Source of the DNA: an uncultured Pelagibacteraceae bacterium
Lineage (GTDB): Bacteria; Pseudomonadota; Alphaproteobacteria; Pelagibacterales; Pelagibacteraceae
Length of the DNA: 49,745 nt
Assembly: GCA_902609685.1 (NCBI GenBank)
Contig: CACLSR010000006.1
Coordinates: 1 to 49,745 of the forward strand
Direction of reading: 5' to 3'
Part shown: positions 26,667 through 33,472 of the stretch, one piece after another
Layout of the letters: each line of letters begins with the position of its first letter
How positions within the stretch are numbered: the stretch's first letter is position 1
The notes under the pieces: model-generated
The model's input: only the letters and a program-made list of their open reading frames with translations
Databases searched by the model: none
What the model was told of the DNA's origin: nothing
Position numbers and translations under genes: made by a program

Positions 26667-26703
26667 GAACTTTTATAGAACATCGTTTGTACGATATTTG
26701 TTC
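26667..26703. promoter_or_regulatory. LexA (SOS) operator ladder upstream of lexA
   Basis: Four half-sites recur every 11 bases: GAAC (26667), GAAC (26678), GTAC (26689) and GTTC (26700), each separated by seven bases. The first pair, GAAC-N7-GAAC, is an exact reverse complement of the alphaproteobacterial SOS box GTTC-N7-GTTC. The last pair, GTAC-N7-GTTC, is a one-mismatch box in the other orientation. The array ends two bases before the lexA ATG, as expected for autorepression. Confidence 0.82.
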
Positions 26704-26705
26704 TT

Positions 26706-27383
26706 ATGCTAACAAAAAAACAAAAAAACCTGCTTTTATTTATCAACAAGAAGTTGAGAAGCTCTGGTGTATCTCCCTCTTACGAAGAAATGAAGGAATC
26801 ACTAAATCTTAAATCAAAATCTGGGATTCACAGATTAATTAGTGCTTTAGAAGAAAGAGGTTTCATTAAAAGGCTTGCTCATAAAGCTAGAGCTTTAGAG
26901 GTTATAAAATTACCAGAGACTGCTTCTGCAAATGATATTTACAATAATTTTTCCCCAAGTGTCATCAAGGGAGGTTTGGATGAAGAAAAACCTTTATCCG
27001 ACGATGCTGAAGTGCCAGTTTTAGGTAAAATAGCAGCTGGAACACCAGTTGAGGCAATCCAAAATGAAGTTTCCAGAATTCCATTACCAAATAACTTAGA
27101 AAAAAATGGAGATTATTTTGGCCTTAAAGTTCAAGGAGATTCAATGATTGAGGCTGGAATTCATGAGGGTGACACAGTCATCATCAAAAGAACTGATACA
27201 GCTGATAATGGAAAAATAGTGGTAGCACTAATTGATGAACACGAAGCTATGCTAAAAAGAATTAGAAAAAAAGGTAAAGTAGTAGCGTTAGAAAGTGCTA
27301 ATAAAAACTATGAAACCAAAATTTTTGGCCCTGATAGAGTAAAAGTTCAAGGTGTTTTAGTATCTTTATATAGAAACTTCTAA
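26706..27383 (+). CDS. lexA: SOS-response transcriptional repressor LexA
   Basis: Self-cleaving repressor of the DNA-damage response. The 225 residues contain the N-terminal winged helix (about 1-68; SPSYEEMKESLNLKSKSGIHRL and LEERGFIKRL) and the S24 peptidase domain. The scissile Ala111-Gly112 bond lies in GKIAAGTP, the nucleophile is Ser146 in QGDSMIEAGI, and the general base is Lys184 in AMLKRI. An exact SOS box directly upstream indicates autoregulation. The gene follows trpC by 88 bases and precedes gltX by 23. In several alphaproteobacteria comEC sits between lexA and gltX; it is missing here. Confidence 0.97.
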   Translation: MLTKKQKNLLLFINKKLRSSGVSPSYEEMKESLNLKSKSGIHRLISALEERGFIKRLAHKARALEVIKLPETASANDIYNNFSPSVIKGGLDEEKPLSDDAEVPVLGKIAAGTPVEAIQNEVSRIPLPNNLEKNGDYFGLKVQGDSMIEAGIHEGDTVIIKRTDTADNGKIVVALIDEHEAMLKRIRKKGKVVALESANKNYETKIFGPDRVKVQGVLVSLYRNF

Positions 27384-27406
27384 AAAAATAGTCTAAACCA
27401 TTTTTA

Positions 27407-28807
27407 ATGAAAAAAGTAGCAACTAGATTTGCTCCGTCACCTACTGGACCTTTGCATATTGGTGGGGTGAGAACAGCCTTATTTAATTGGTTATATTCAA
27501 AAAACCAAAATGGTAATTTTTTTCTACGTATAGAAGATACAGACAAAGAAAGATCAAGAGAGGAATACAAAAATCAAATTATAAAATCTTTGCAATGGAT
27601 AGGTATCAATCATGATGGAACAGAATATATACAATCTCAAAAAATTGACGATCATATCAAAGTTGCAAACGAACTATTAAAAAAAGGTAATGCTTATAAA
27701 TGTTATTGTTCGACTGAAGAAATTGAAGCACAAAAAAAAAGAGCTAAGCAAAAAAAAATTCCATACGTTTATGATAGAAAATGGAGGGACAGTAATGAAA
27801 ATGAAGCGCCTAAAGATATTAAACCAGTAATTAGATTTAAAAGTAAAATTGATGGTACATCAATATTAAAAGATAAAGTTCAGGGAAATGTAGAAATTGA
27901 AAATAATACTATCGAAGATTTTGTAATATTAAGAAATGATGGCACACCAACTTATAATTTATCTGCTGCTGTTGATGATCATCAGATGAATATGACACAT
28001 ATTATTAGAGGTGATGATCATAAAATCAATACATTTAAACAAATTCAAATTTATAAGGCAATGGGATGGGCCTTACCAACGTTTGCACATATACCATTAA
28101 TTCACACAATGGAGGGAAAAAAATTATCTAAAAGAGATAAAGCATCAACTCTAGAGGACTATTCTAAAATAGGTATTATGCCAGATGCTTTGAGAAATTA
28201 CCTTTTAAGATTGGGTTGGTCATATGAAGATAAAGAAATTTTTACTTTAGATGAAAGTGTAAAATATTTTAATCTTGAAGGTATTGGAAAATCACCATCA
28301 AAATTAGATTTAAGTAGAATTCTATCTATGAATGAACACTACATAAAAAGTATTGATGAAAATGAACTTTTTAATCAACTCATTAACTATTGTGAAATTT
28401 TTAAAAATAAGATTATTGAGGAGAAGAAAGATAAAATTAAAAAATCTCTAACTTTTCTTAAAAATAAAGCTAAAACACTAGAGGATATATATAATAACAG
28501 CCAATATATTATTAATGATGAAGTTAGCTTTAATAAAGAAGACCTAAAATTAATTGATGCTAATGCACAAAAAATTATCTCTGAATTTAAAGATAATATT
28601 AAAGAAATCAGCAACTTTACAAGAGAAAATTTAGAGCCGATAGTTCAGGATCTAATAAAATCTAATAATACCAATTTTAAAGGTGTTGGTCAGCCCTTAA
28701 GAGTGGCTTTAACAGGGTCAAAATTTGGTCCTGGTATTTATGATATAATTATATCTCTTGGCAAAGAAGAGGTTGAAAAAAGATTATCCAACAAGACTAT
28801 TTCTTAA
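27407..28807 (+). CDS. gltX: Glutamate--tRNA ligase
   Basis: Class I aminoacyl-tRNA synthetase for glutamate, 466 residues. The HIGH-type motif is seen in APSPTGPLHIGGVRTALFN near residues 8-26, and the KMSKS-type loop is KKLSKRDKAS. RIEDTDKERS and IRGDDH belong to the catalytic domain. The C-terminal anticodon-binding region ends in KFGPGIYDIIISLGKEEV, as in bacterial GluRS. It is the last gene of the plus-strand run and overlaps the converging lpxB by 24 bases with no terminator between. Whether this enzyme also charges tRNA-Gln depends on glnS or gatCAB elsewhere. Confidence 0.97.
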   Translation: MKKVATRFAPSPTGPLHIGGVRTALFNWLYSKNQNGNFFLRIEDTDKERSREEYKNQIIKSLQWIGINHDGTEYIQSQKIDDHIKVANELLKKGNAYKCYCSTEEIEAQKKRAKQKKIPYVYDRKWRDSNENEAPKDIKPVIRFKSKIDGTSILKDKVQGNVEIENNTIEDFVILRNDGTPTYNLSAAVDDHQMNMTHIIRGDDHKINTFKQIQIYKAMGWALPTFAHIPLIHTMEGKKLSKRDKASTLEDYSKIGIMPDALRNYLLRLGWSYEDKEIFTLDESVKYFNLEGIGKSPSKLDLSRILSMNEHYIKSIDENELFNQLINYCEIFKNKIIEEKKDKIKKSLTFLKNKAKTLEDIYNNSQYIINDEVSFNKEDLKLIDANAQKIISEFKDNIKEISNFTRENLEPIVQDLIKSNNTNFKGVGQPLRVALTGSKFGPGIYDIIISLGKEEVEKRLSNKTIS

Positions 28808-29920
28808 GATCGAGGCTACTTCATTAGATGATGAAGAATTCGATCTAATTCCCTTTAAAGTTTGATTGCATTGTTCTAATTGTTTTTTTCCAATCTCTGG
28901 ATTTTTAAGCATATATAAAACAGAATTATAAATTTCTTTTGCATTACACTCACTTTGCAACAATTCAGGAATGACTTCTTTATTATTAATTATATTGATG
29001 ATATTCGCAAATTTAACATTTACCAATAATTTAAAGATCATAAAATTTATAAAATTTAACTTATAAATAATTATTGAAGGAATATTAGCATTACAAACTT
29101 GAAGTGATATTGTTCCTGACTTACATACAGCAAAAATTGAATTTGATAATATTTCCTTCTTCATATTTTCATCTGAAATTACATCAATATTATTCAAATT
29201 CTTATCTTTAATATATTCAATAATGTTATTTTTGTTTTCTTCAGTAGCATGAAAAATAAAATTATAATTTGAATTTCTTTTGTTCATCATATTTATAAAA
29301 TCAATCAATATTGGTAACAAAACATTTGTTTCTGATTTTCGACTACCTGGAAATATAGAAATTATTTTTTTATCATTAGAAATAAAATTATTGATATCTG
29401 TTTTATTTTTTTTGTTACTTTCTATTAACGGATGACCTACAAAAGTATTATTTATATTCTCTTCATCAAAAAATTTTTTTTCAAAATCAAATAATAAAAG
29501 AATATGATCAATAAATTTTTTAATCTTTTTTACCCTTCCCTTTCTCCAAATCCAAACTTGAGGGGCTACATAGTGAATTGTTTTAATTTGAGGGTTAATT
29601 TTTTTTACCTTTTCTGCAACTCTTAAAGTAAAATCTGGACTATCGACACTAAACAAAATATCTGGATTAAATTTTAAGATTTCATTGACAGCTTGATTAA
29701 TTCTTTTATTAATCTTAAAAATATTTAATAAAACACTCGTAAAACCCAAATAAGTTATTTCTTTTAAATCAAAGATGGAATTAATACCAATTTTTCTTAA
29801 ATTTGATCCGCCTACAGATAAATATTCAATGTCGGTATAATCTTTTTGAAGTTTTGAAATTGCCGTGGAAGCTAATTTATCTCCAGAGGGTTCTCCTGTA
29901 AGTACAAATATTTTTTTCAT
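28784..29920 (-). CDS. lpxB: Lipid-A-disaccharide synthase
   Basis: Membrane-associated GT19 glycosyltransferase that joins UDP-diacylglucosamine and lipid X to form the lipid A disaccharide. The 378 residues show LTGEPSGDKLASTAISKL at the N-terminus, VDSPDFTLRVAEKVK, IHYVAPQVWIWRKGRVKKI, HPLIES, FPGSRKSE and CKSGTISLQ near the C-terminal donor site. Length matches the family. It overlaps lpxI by four bases and is the last gene of the run that begins at rpsB. Confidence 0.96.
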   Translation of the reverse strand: MKKIFVLTGEPSGDKLASTAISKLQKDYTDIEYLSVGGSNLRKIGINSIFDLKEITYLGFTSVLLNIFKINKRINQAVNEILKFNPDILFSVDSPDFTLRVAEKVKKINPQIKTIHYVAPQVWIWRKGRVKKIKKFIDHILLLFDFEKKFFDEENINNTFVGHPLIESNKKNKTDINNFISNDKKIISIFPGSRKSETNVLLPILIDFINMMNKRNSNYNFIFHATEENKNNIIEYIKDKNLNNIDVISDENMKKEILSNSIFAVCKSGTISLQVCNANIPSIIIYKLNFINFMIFKLLVNVKFANIINIINNKEVIPELLQSECNAKEIYNSVLYMLKNPEIGKKQLEQCNQTLKGIRSNSSSSNEVASILRNSLVG

Positions 29921-30702
29921 TTTATCAAAATAAAAATTTTATTTTTATTAGCAAATTCAATACTTTTAGATTTATCTAAAAAGATATTTTTTTTTGATTT
30001 AAGAACTATTCCTTTTAATCCATATTTTTTACAATCTTTAATAGTTTGGATCCCTATTGTTGGTAAATCCATTCTCAAATCTTGTTTTTTTTTTGGAAAT
30101 TTTATTAAAATACCACCGGAATTATTTTTTAATTTAGTCATCATTTTTTTGGTACCTCTATTGTCCTCTTTTGCTATTATCTTATTATCTCTTACTGCTA
30201 TTGCTTGAATATGATCATAACTATTTGTTTTAGCTAAATATTTTATACCTCTATTGATTGATTTAATATCTGATCGAGAAGGTTTTATCTTTGTATGTAA
30301 ACCTTTTTTACCGGTTAACTCAGGATTGAAATGAATTGAGCTTATAACATCAATTTTTTCATTTTTAAGGATTTCAATTATGACTTTAATTATAGCTGCA
30401 TCGCCTAATTTAGCAGCTTTTATAATACTTGGCATGTAATAAATACCTTTTAGGTCTAATCTCAATGTAGAAAATTTTGGTTTAGCAATTTTCCCAGCAA
30501 AAAGAACTTTATTTGATTTTTTTTCTTTTATTAAATTTATTATTTTTCCAAATTTTCCAATACTTATTCTGTAAGAATTTTTTTCTTTAGCAAAATCATT
30601 CTTATTGGAAAAATCAATTATAAAGTACTTTTTTTTTAATTTTTTTATTTTTTTTAGAACGATTTTCGAAAAATCTGTATCACCTAAAAACAAACCTATC
30701 AT
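29917..30702 (-). CDS. lpxI: UDP-2,3-diacylglucosamine pyrophosphatase LpxI
   Basis: Hydrolyses UDP-2,3-diacylglucosamine to lipid X, replacing LpxH in alphaproteobacteria. The 261 residues fit the DUF1009/LpxI family: N-terminal GLFLGDTDF, VLFAGKIAKPKFS, LGDAAIIKVIIEILKNEKI and the catalytic-domain QAIAVRDNKIIAKEDNRGT, then GILIKFPKKKQDLRMDLPTIG. Position between lpxA and lpxB, which supply the steps before and after, is diagnostic. It lies one base from lpxA and overlaps lpxB by four. Confidence 0.93.
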   Translation of the reverse strand: MIGLFLGDTDFSKIVLKKIKKLKKKYFIIDFSNKNDFAKEKNSYRISIGKFGKIINLIKEKKSNKVLFAGKIAKPKFSTLRLDLKGIYYMPSIIKAAKLGDAAIIKVIIEILKNEKIDVISSIHFNPELTGKKGLHTKIKPSRSDIKSINRGIKYLAKTNSYDHIQAIAVRDNKIIAKEDNRGTKKMMTKLKNNSGGILIKFPKKKQDLRMDLPTIGIQTIKDCKKYGLKGIVLKSKKNIFLDKSKSIEFANKNKIFILIK

Positions 30703-30703
30703 T

Positions 30704-31486
30704 TTATTTTGAAAATGGTGTACATATTGGTCTTTTTTTATCTTTCTCTAAAAATTCAACAACGTCTTTTACAAGACCATTTTTTTTGAATTCAGCATTT
30801 AAATTTTTTAAATTTTCCGTCAAATTTTCGTTTTTAAAGATTTCTTTATATGCTTCACTTAAAACTAAGATTTCTTTATTACTTATATTTTTTCTTCTTA
30901 AACCAATTAAATTTAAACCCTGAAGAATACTTCTATTTCCATGTACCATCGCATAAGGGATGATATCTCTTACAACCCCACACATTCCACCTATCATTGC
31001 AAACTTACCTACTCTAGTAAATTGTTGCACAGCTGAATTGCCTCCGATTATTACATTTTGCTCAATATGTGCATGTCCACCAAGAGGAACATTATTTGCA
31101 AGTATTACATTGTCCTCGACCAAGCAATCATGTGCTATATGAGAAGAAACCATAAATAAACATCCATTACCAATTTTAGTAATACCACCCCCACCTTTAG
31201 TCCCTGGATTTATTGTTACATATTCTCTAATTTTATTGTTATCTCCAATTTCTAATTTAGTTTCCTCACCATTGAATTTAAGATCTTGAGGATCGTTTCC
31301 AATTGAAGCAAATGGATATATCTTATTTTTTTTCCCAATCCTGGTGTTTCCCACAATACTAACATGAGAATGGATAATAGTATTTTCTCCTACCTCAACA
31401 TTTGGTCCAATTACTGAATAGGGACCTACCTCTACATTAGATGATATTTTAGATTTTGGATCAACGATAGCAGTTTTATGAATCAT
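30704..31486 (-). CDS. lpxA: UDP-N-acetylglucosamine O-acyltransferase
   Basis: First enzyme of lipid A synthesis, adding a 3-hydroxyacyl chain to UDP-GlcNAc. The 260 residues are dominated by left-handed beta-helix hexapeptide repeats (such as KISSNVEVGPYSVIGPNVEV) across about 1-185, with the catalytic His in SSHIAHDCLVEDNVILANN, GGHAHIEQNVIIGGNSAVQQ, and a C-terminal helical part. Length equals E. coli LpxA. Overlap with lpxD is four bases (ATGA). Confidence 0.96.
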   Translation of the reverse strand: MIHKTAIVDPKSKISSNVEVGPYSVIGPNVEVGENTIIHSHVSIVGNTRIGKKNKIYPFASIGNDPQDLKFNGEETKLEIGDNNKIREYVTINPGTKGGGGITKIGNGCLFMVSSHIAHDCLVEDNVILANNVPLGGHAHIEQNVIIGGNSAVQQFTRVGKFAMIGGMCGVVRDIIPYAMVHGNRSILQGLNLIGLRRKNISNKEILVLSEAYKEIFKNENLTENLKNLNAEFKKNGLVKDVVEFLEKDKKRPICTPFSK

Positions 31487-32460
31487 CTATTATTTTTCAA
31501 AAATTCTCTAATACTTTTTGCTGGATAACCCATAACTTTTGCATTATCAGGTATATCTTTAATAACACCACTGCCCCCACCGATTTCAACATTATTTCCT
31601 ACTCTGAGATGTCCAGATATTCCAGCTTGACCGCCAATTTTCACATTATTACCAATAATCGAACTTCCTGCAATTCCAACTTGTCCAGCTATAATTGTAT
31701 TTTCACCAATTTTAACATTATGTGCTATATGAATTTGATTGTCTAAAAAAGTATTTTTACCAATTTCTGTATTAGATAAAGAACCACGATCTATTGTAGA
31801 TCCACATCCAATTTCAGAATTTTCATTGATTATAACGATACCTATATGAGGATATCTCAAATTTTTACTCTGTGATGGAAAAAAACCAAATCCTTTTTTT
31901 CCAATTATACAATTATCTAAAATAGTTACATTATCTTTTATCACAGAATTTCTTAAAATTGTGTTAGATCCAATTTTACAATTATCACCAATTTGAACAT
32001 TGCGTTCTATAATTGAATTATGTCCAATTAAACAATTTTTACCAATTTTGACATTGTCTCCAACTAATACATTTTTTCCAGCGGTTACTATATCTTTTAG
32101 AGTGGTTTCTTGTATATCAACAGCGGAGGCATCATACTCATCCTCAATTGAATTTGGATAAAACTTTTGAGTAACAAGTGAAGTCGAAATTAATACATTT
32201 TCAACCACAATAGGAGTACAATTTTTTGGAAGATAGTCTTTTAAATTTTGTGTTGTAATACAATATGAAGCTTTGGTTTTTTTTGCTATTTGATTGTATT
32301 TTTTTGAATGAAAAAATGTAATAGACTCTTTGTCAGCATTATATAAATCCTGAATATCTTTTATTAACAGATTTTCCTCAATTTTAAGTTCAATATTTAA
32401 AATTTTAAAGATTTCTGAAATTTTAAATGGTCCATTATTAATAAAAAATGGATTAGACAT
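31483..32460 (-). CDS. lpxD: UDP-3-O-acylglucosamine N-acyltransferase
   Basis: Adds the second hydroxyacyl chain in lipid A synthesis. It has an N-terminal uridine-binding domain (to about residue 95) followed by hexapeptide repeats with the catalytic His in NQIHIAHNVKIGENTIIAGQ and GGQAGISGHLRVG. I chose the ATG at 32460, which gives 325 residues beginning MSNPFFINNGPF, a start typical of alphaproteobacterial LpxD. A TTG five codons upstream (32475) is open but less likely. The spacer to fabZ is 51 bases with this start. Catalytic residues appear intact. Confidence 0.94.
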   Translation of the reverse strand: MSNPFFINNGPFKISEIFKILNIELKIEENLLIKDIQDLYNADKESITFFHSKKYNQIAKKTKASYCITTQNLKDYLPKNCTPIVVENVLISTSLVTQKFYPNSIEDEYDASAVDIQETTLKDIVTAGKNVLVGDNVKIGKNCLIGHNSIIERNVQIGDNCKIGSNTILRNSVIKDNVTILDNCIIGKKGFGFFPSQSKNLRYPHIGIVIINENSEIGCGSTIDRGSLSNTEIGKNTFLDNQIHIAHNVKIGENTIIAGQVGIAGSSIIGNNVKIGGQAGISGHLRVGNNVEIGGGSGVIKDIPDNAKVMGYPAKSIREFLKNNR

Positions 32461-32511
32461 AAATGCTTTTACCAAAGCACAGGTTGTTGTGTTATCAAGA
32501 ATTATTGCTAA

Positions 32512-32961
32512 TTATTTCTTATCGACAATTGTAGCTGACCATATTGCATCTGCCATCTTTTTATCATCAACAAATGCTTCACCTTTGTATTTCCAAACAC
32601 GGCCATGAGATCTGATAGCCTCTATTTTTAATATTAACTTACAATCAGGTACAACTGGATTTCTAAACCTTGCTTTCTCTACTCCCATCAAAAATACTAA
32701 TTTATTTTCATAGGTTGATTTATCCAAACCATGGGCTGTTAAAGCTGCTGCTGCCTGCCCAAAAGATTCAACAATCAAAACACCTGGCATAACTGGTTGG
32801 CCAGGAAAATGGCCATTGACAAAAAAACTATCCCTTCTAACGTTAACAACAGCTGTGGCTGAAAATAGTTTTTTAATGTCATATAGTTCATCAATCAACA
32901 ACATAGGTTCACGATGGGGCAGAAGTTCTGTAATCTGTTTTTTATTTAAAGTTGTACTCAT
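32512..32961 (-). CDS. fabZ: 3-hydroxyacyl-ACP dehydratase FabZ
   Basis: Dehydrates 3-hydroxyacyl-ACP in fatty-acid elongation, competing with LpxA and LpxD for the same acyl-ACP pool. The 149 residues form a single hot-dog fold with LLPHREPMLLIDELYDI, the catalytic His in NGHFPGQPVMPGVL and catalytic Glu in IVESFGQAAAAL. KARFRNPVVPDC also matches the family. It lies within the lpx cluster, overlapping skp by four bases, which suits co-control of lipid A and phospholipid synthesis. Confidence 0.96.
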   Translation of the reverse strand: MSTTLNKKQITELLPHREPMLLIDELYDIKKLFSATAVVNVRRDSFFVNGHFPGQPVMPGVLIVESFGQAAAALTAHGLDKSTYENKLVFLMGVEKARFRNPVVPDCKLILKIEAIRSHGRVWKYKGEAFVDDKKMADAIWSATIVDKK

Positions 32962-33470
32962 TTAATTTTAGAATCAATTATCTTAATTATCTCTTGAGTT
33001 ATATTTTTTTTTTTACTGGCAACAAAAATATTTTTTTTATCCAGAACAAAATCAATTTTATTTTCATTTACATAATTTTCAATAATCGGCGTAATTTTTT
33101 TAAAAAACTTATCAAATTCTGATTTTTTTTTTTTATTAAAGTCATTAATAACCGTTTGTCTATTTTTTTGATAAGTTGAGACCTCCTTTCTAAATTCAAT
33201 TAATTTTTTCCTTAATTCATCTTCAGAGATAATATTTTTTTGTTTATTAATTTCTTCCTCAATTTTTTTAAGCTCTTTTCCTTTTTTTTCAAATTTTGAT
33301 AAAGCTATATTTTTTGAATTCTCCAATTCATTCAAAATTGATTTACCGGCTTTTGTATTTACCACAACATAATCTAAATCTAAATAAACAATTTGATCCT
33401 GACTAAAAGAGGATGGTGTCAAAACAAATAGCACTATAAAAATAGCTAAAAGTCTTTTTACTATTTTCAT
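32958..33470 (-). CDS. skp: OmpH/Skp-family periplasmic chaperone
   Basis: Periplasmic chaperone that holds unfolded outer-membrane proteins for BamA. The 170 residues start with a signal peptide (hydrophobic core about 7-20, cleavage probably near SSFS-Q). The mature N-terminus QIVYLDLDYVVVNTKAGK is the family's trimerisation strand, followed by a long charged coiled coil (about 45-130) and a short return strand FVLDKKNIFVAS. The coding strand contains runs of twelve and eleven consecutive A (33123-33134, 33004-33014). It lies two bases after bamA, in the conserved bamA-skp-lpxD context. Confidence 0.9.
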   Translation of the reverse strand: MKIVKRLLAIFIVLFVLTPSSFSQDQIVYLDLDYVVVNTKAGKSILNELENSKNIALSKFEKKGKELKKIEEEINKQKNIISEDELRKKLIEFRKEVSTYQKNRQTVINDFNKKKKSEFDKFFKKITPIIENYVNENKIDFVLDKKNIFVASKKKNITQEIIKIIDSKIK

Positions 33471-33472
33471 TT

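Noticed and set aside
26682..26695. Hairpin ATCGT-TTGT-ACGAT before lexA as an RNA element
   Set aside because: The short inverted repeat follows from the symmetric LexA half-site arrangement, which explains it better than an RNA fold.
32461..32475. TTG start of lpxD five codons upstream
   Set aside because: The ATG at 32460 gives the N-terminus typical of alphaproteobacterial LpxD, and the extra residues have no counterpart.
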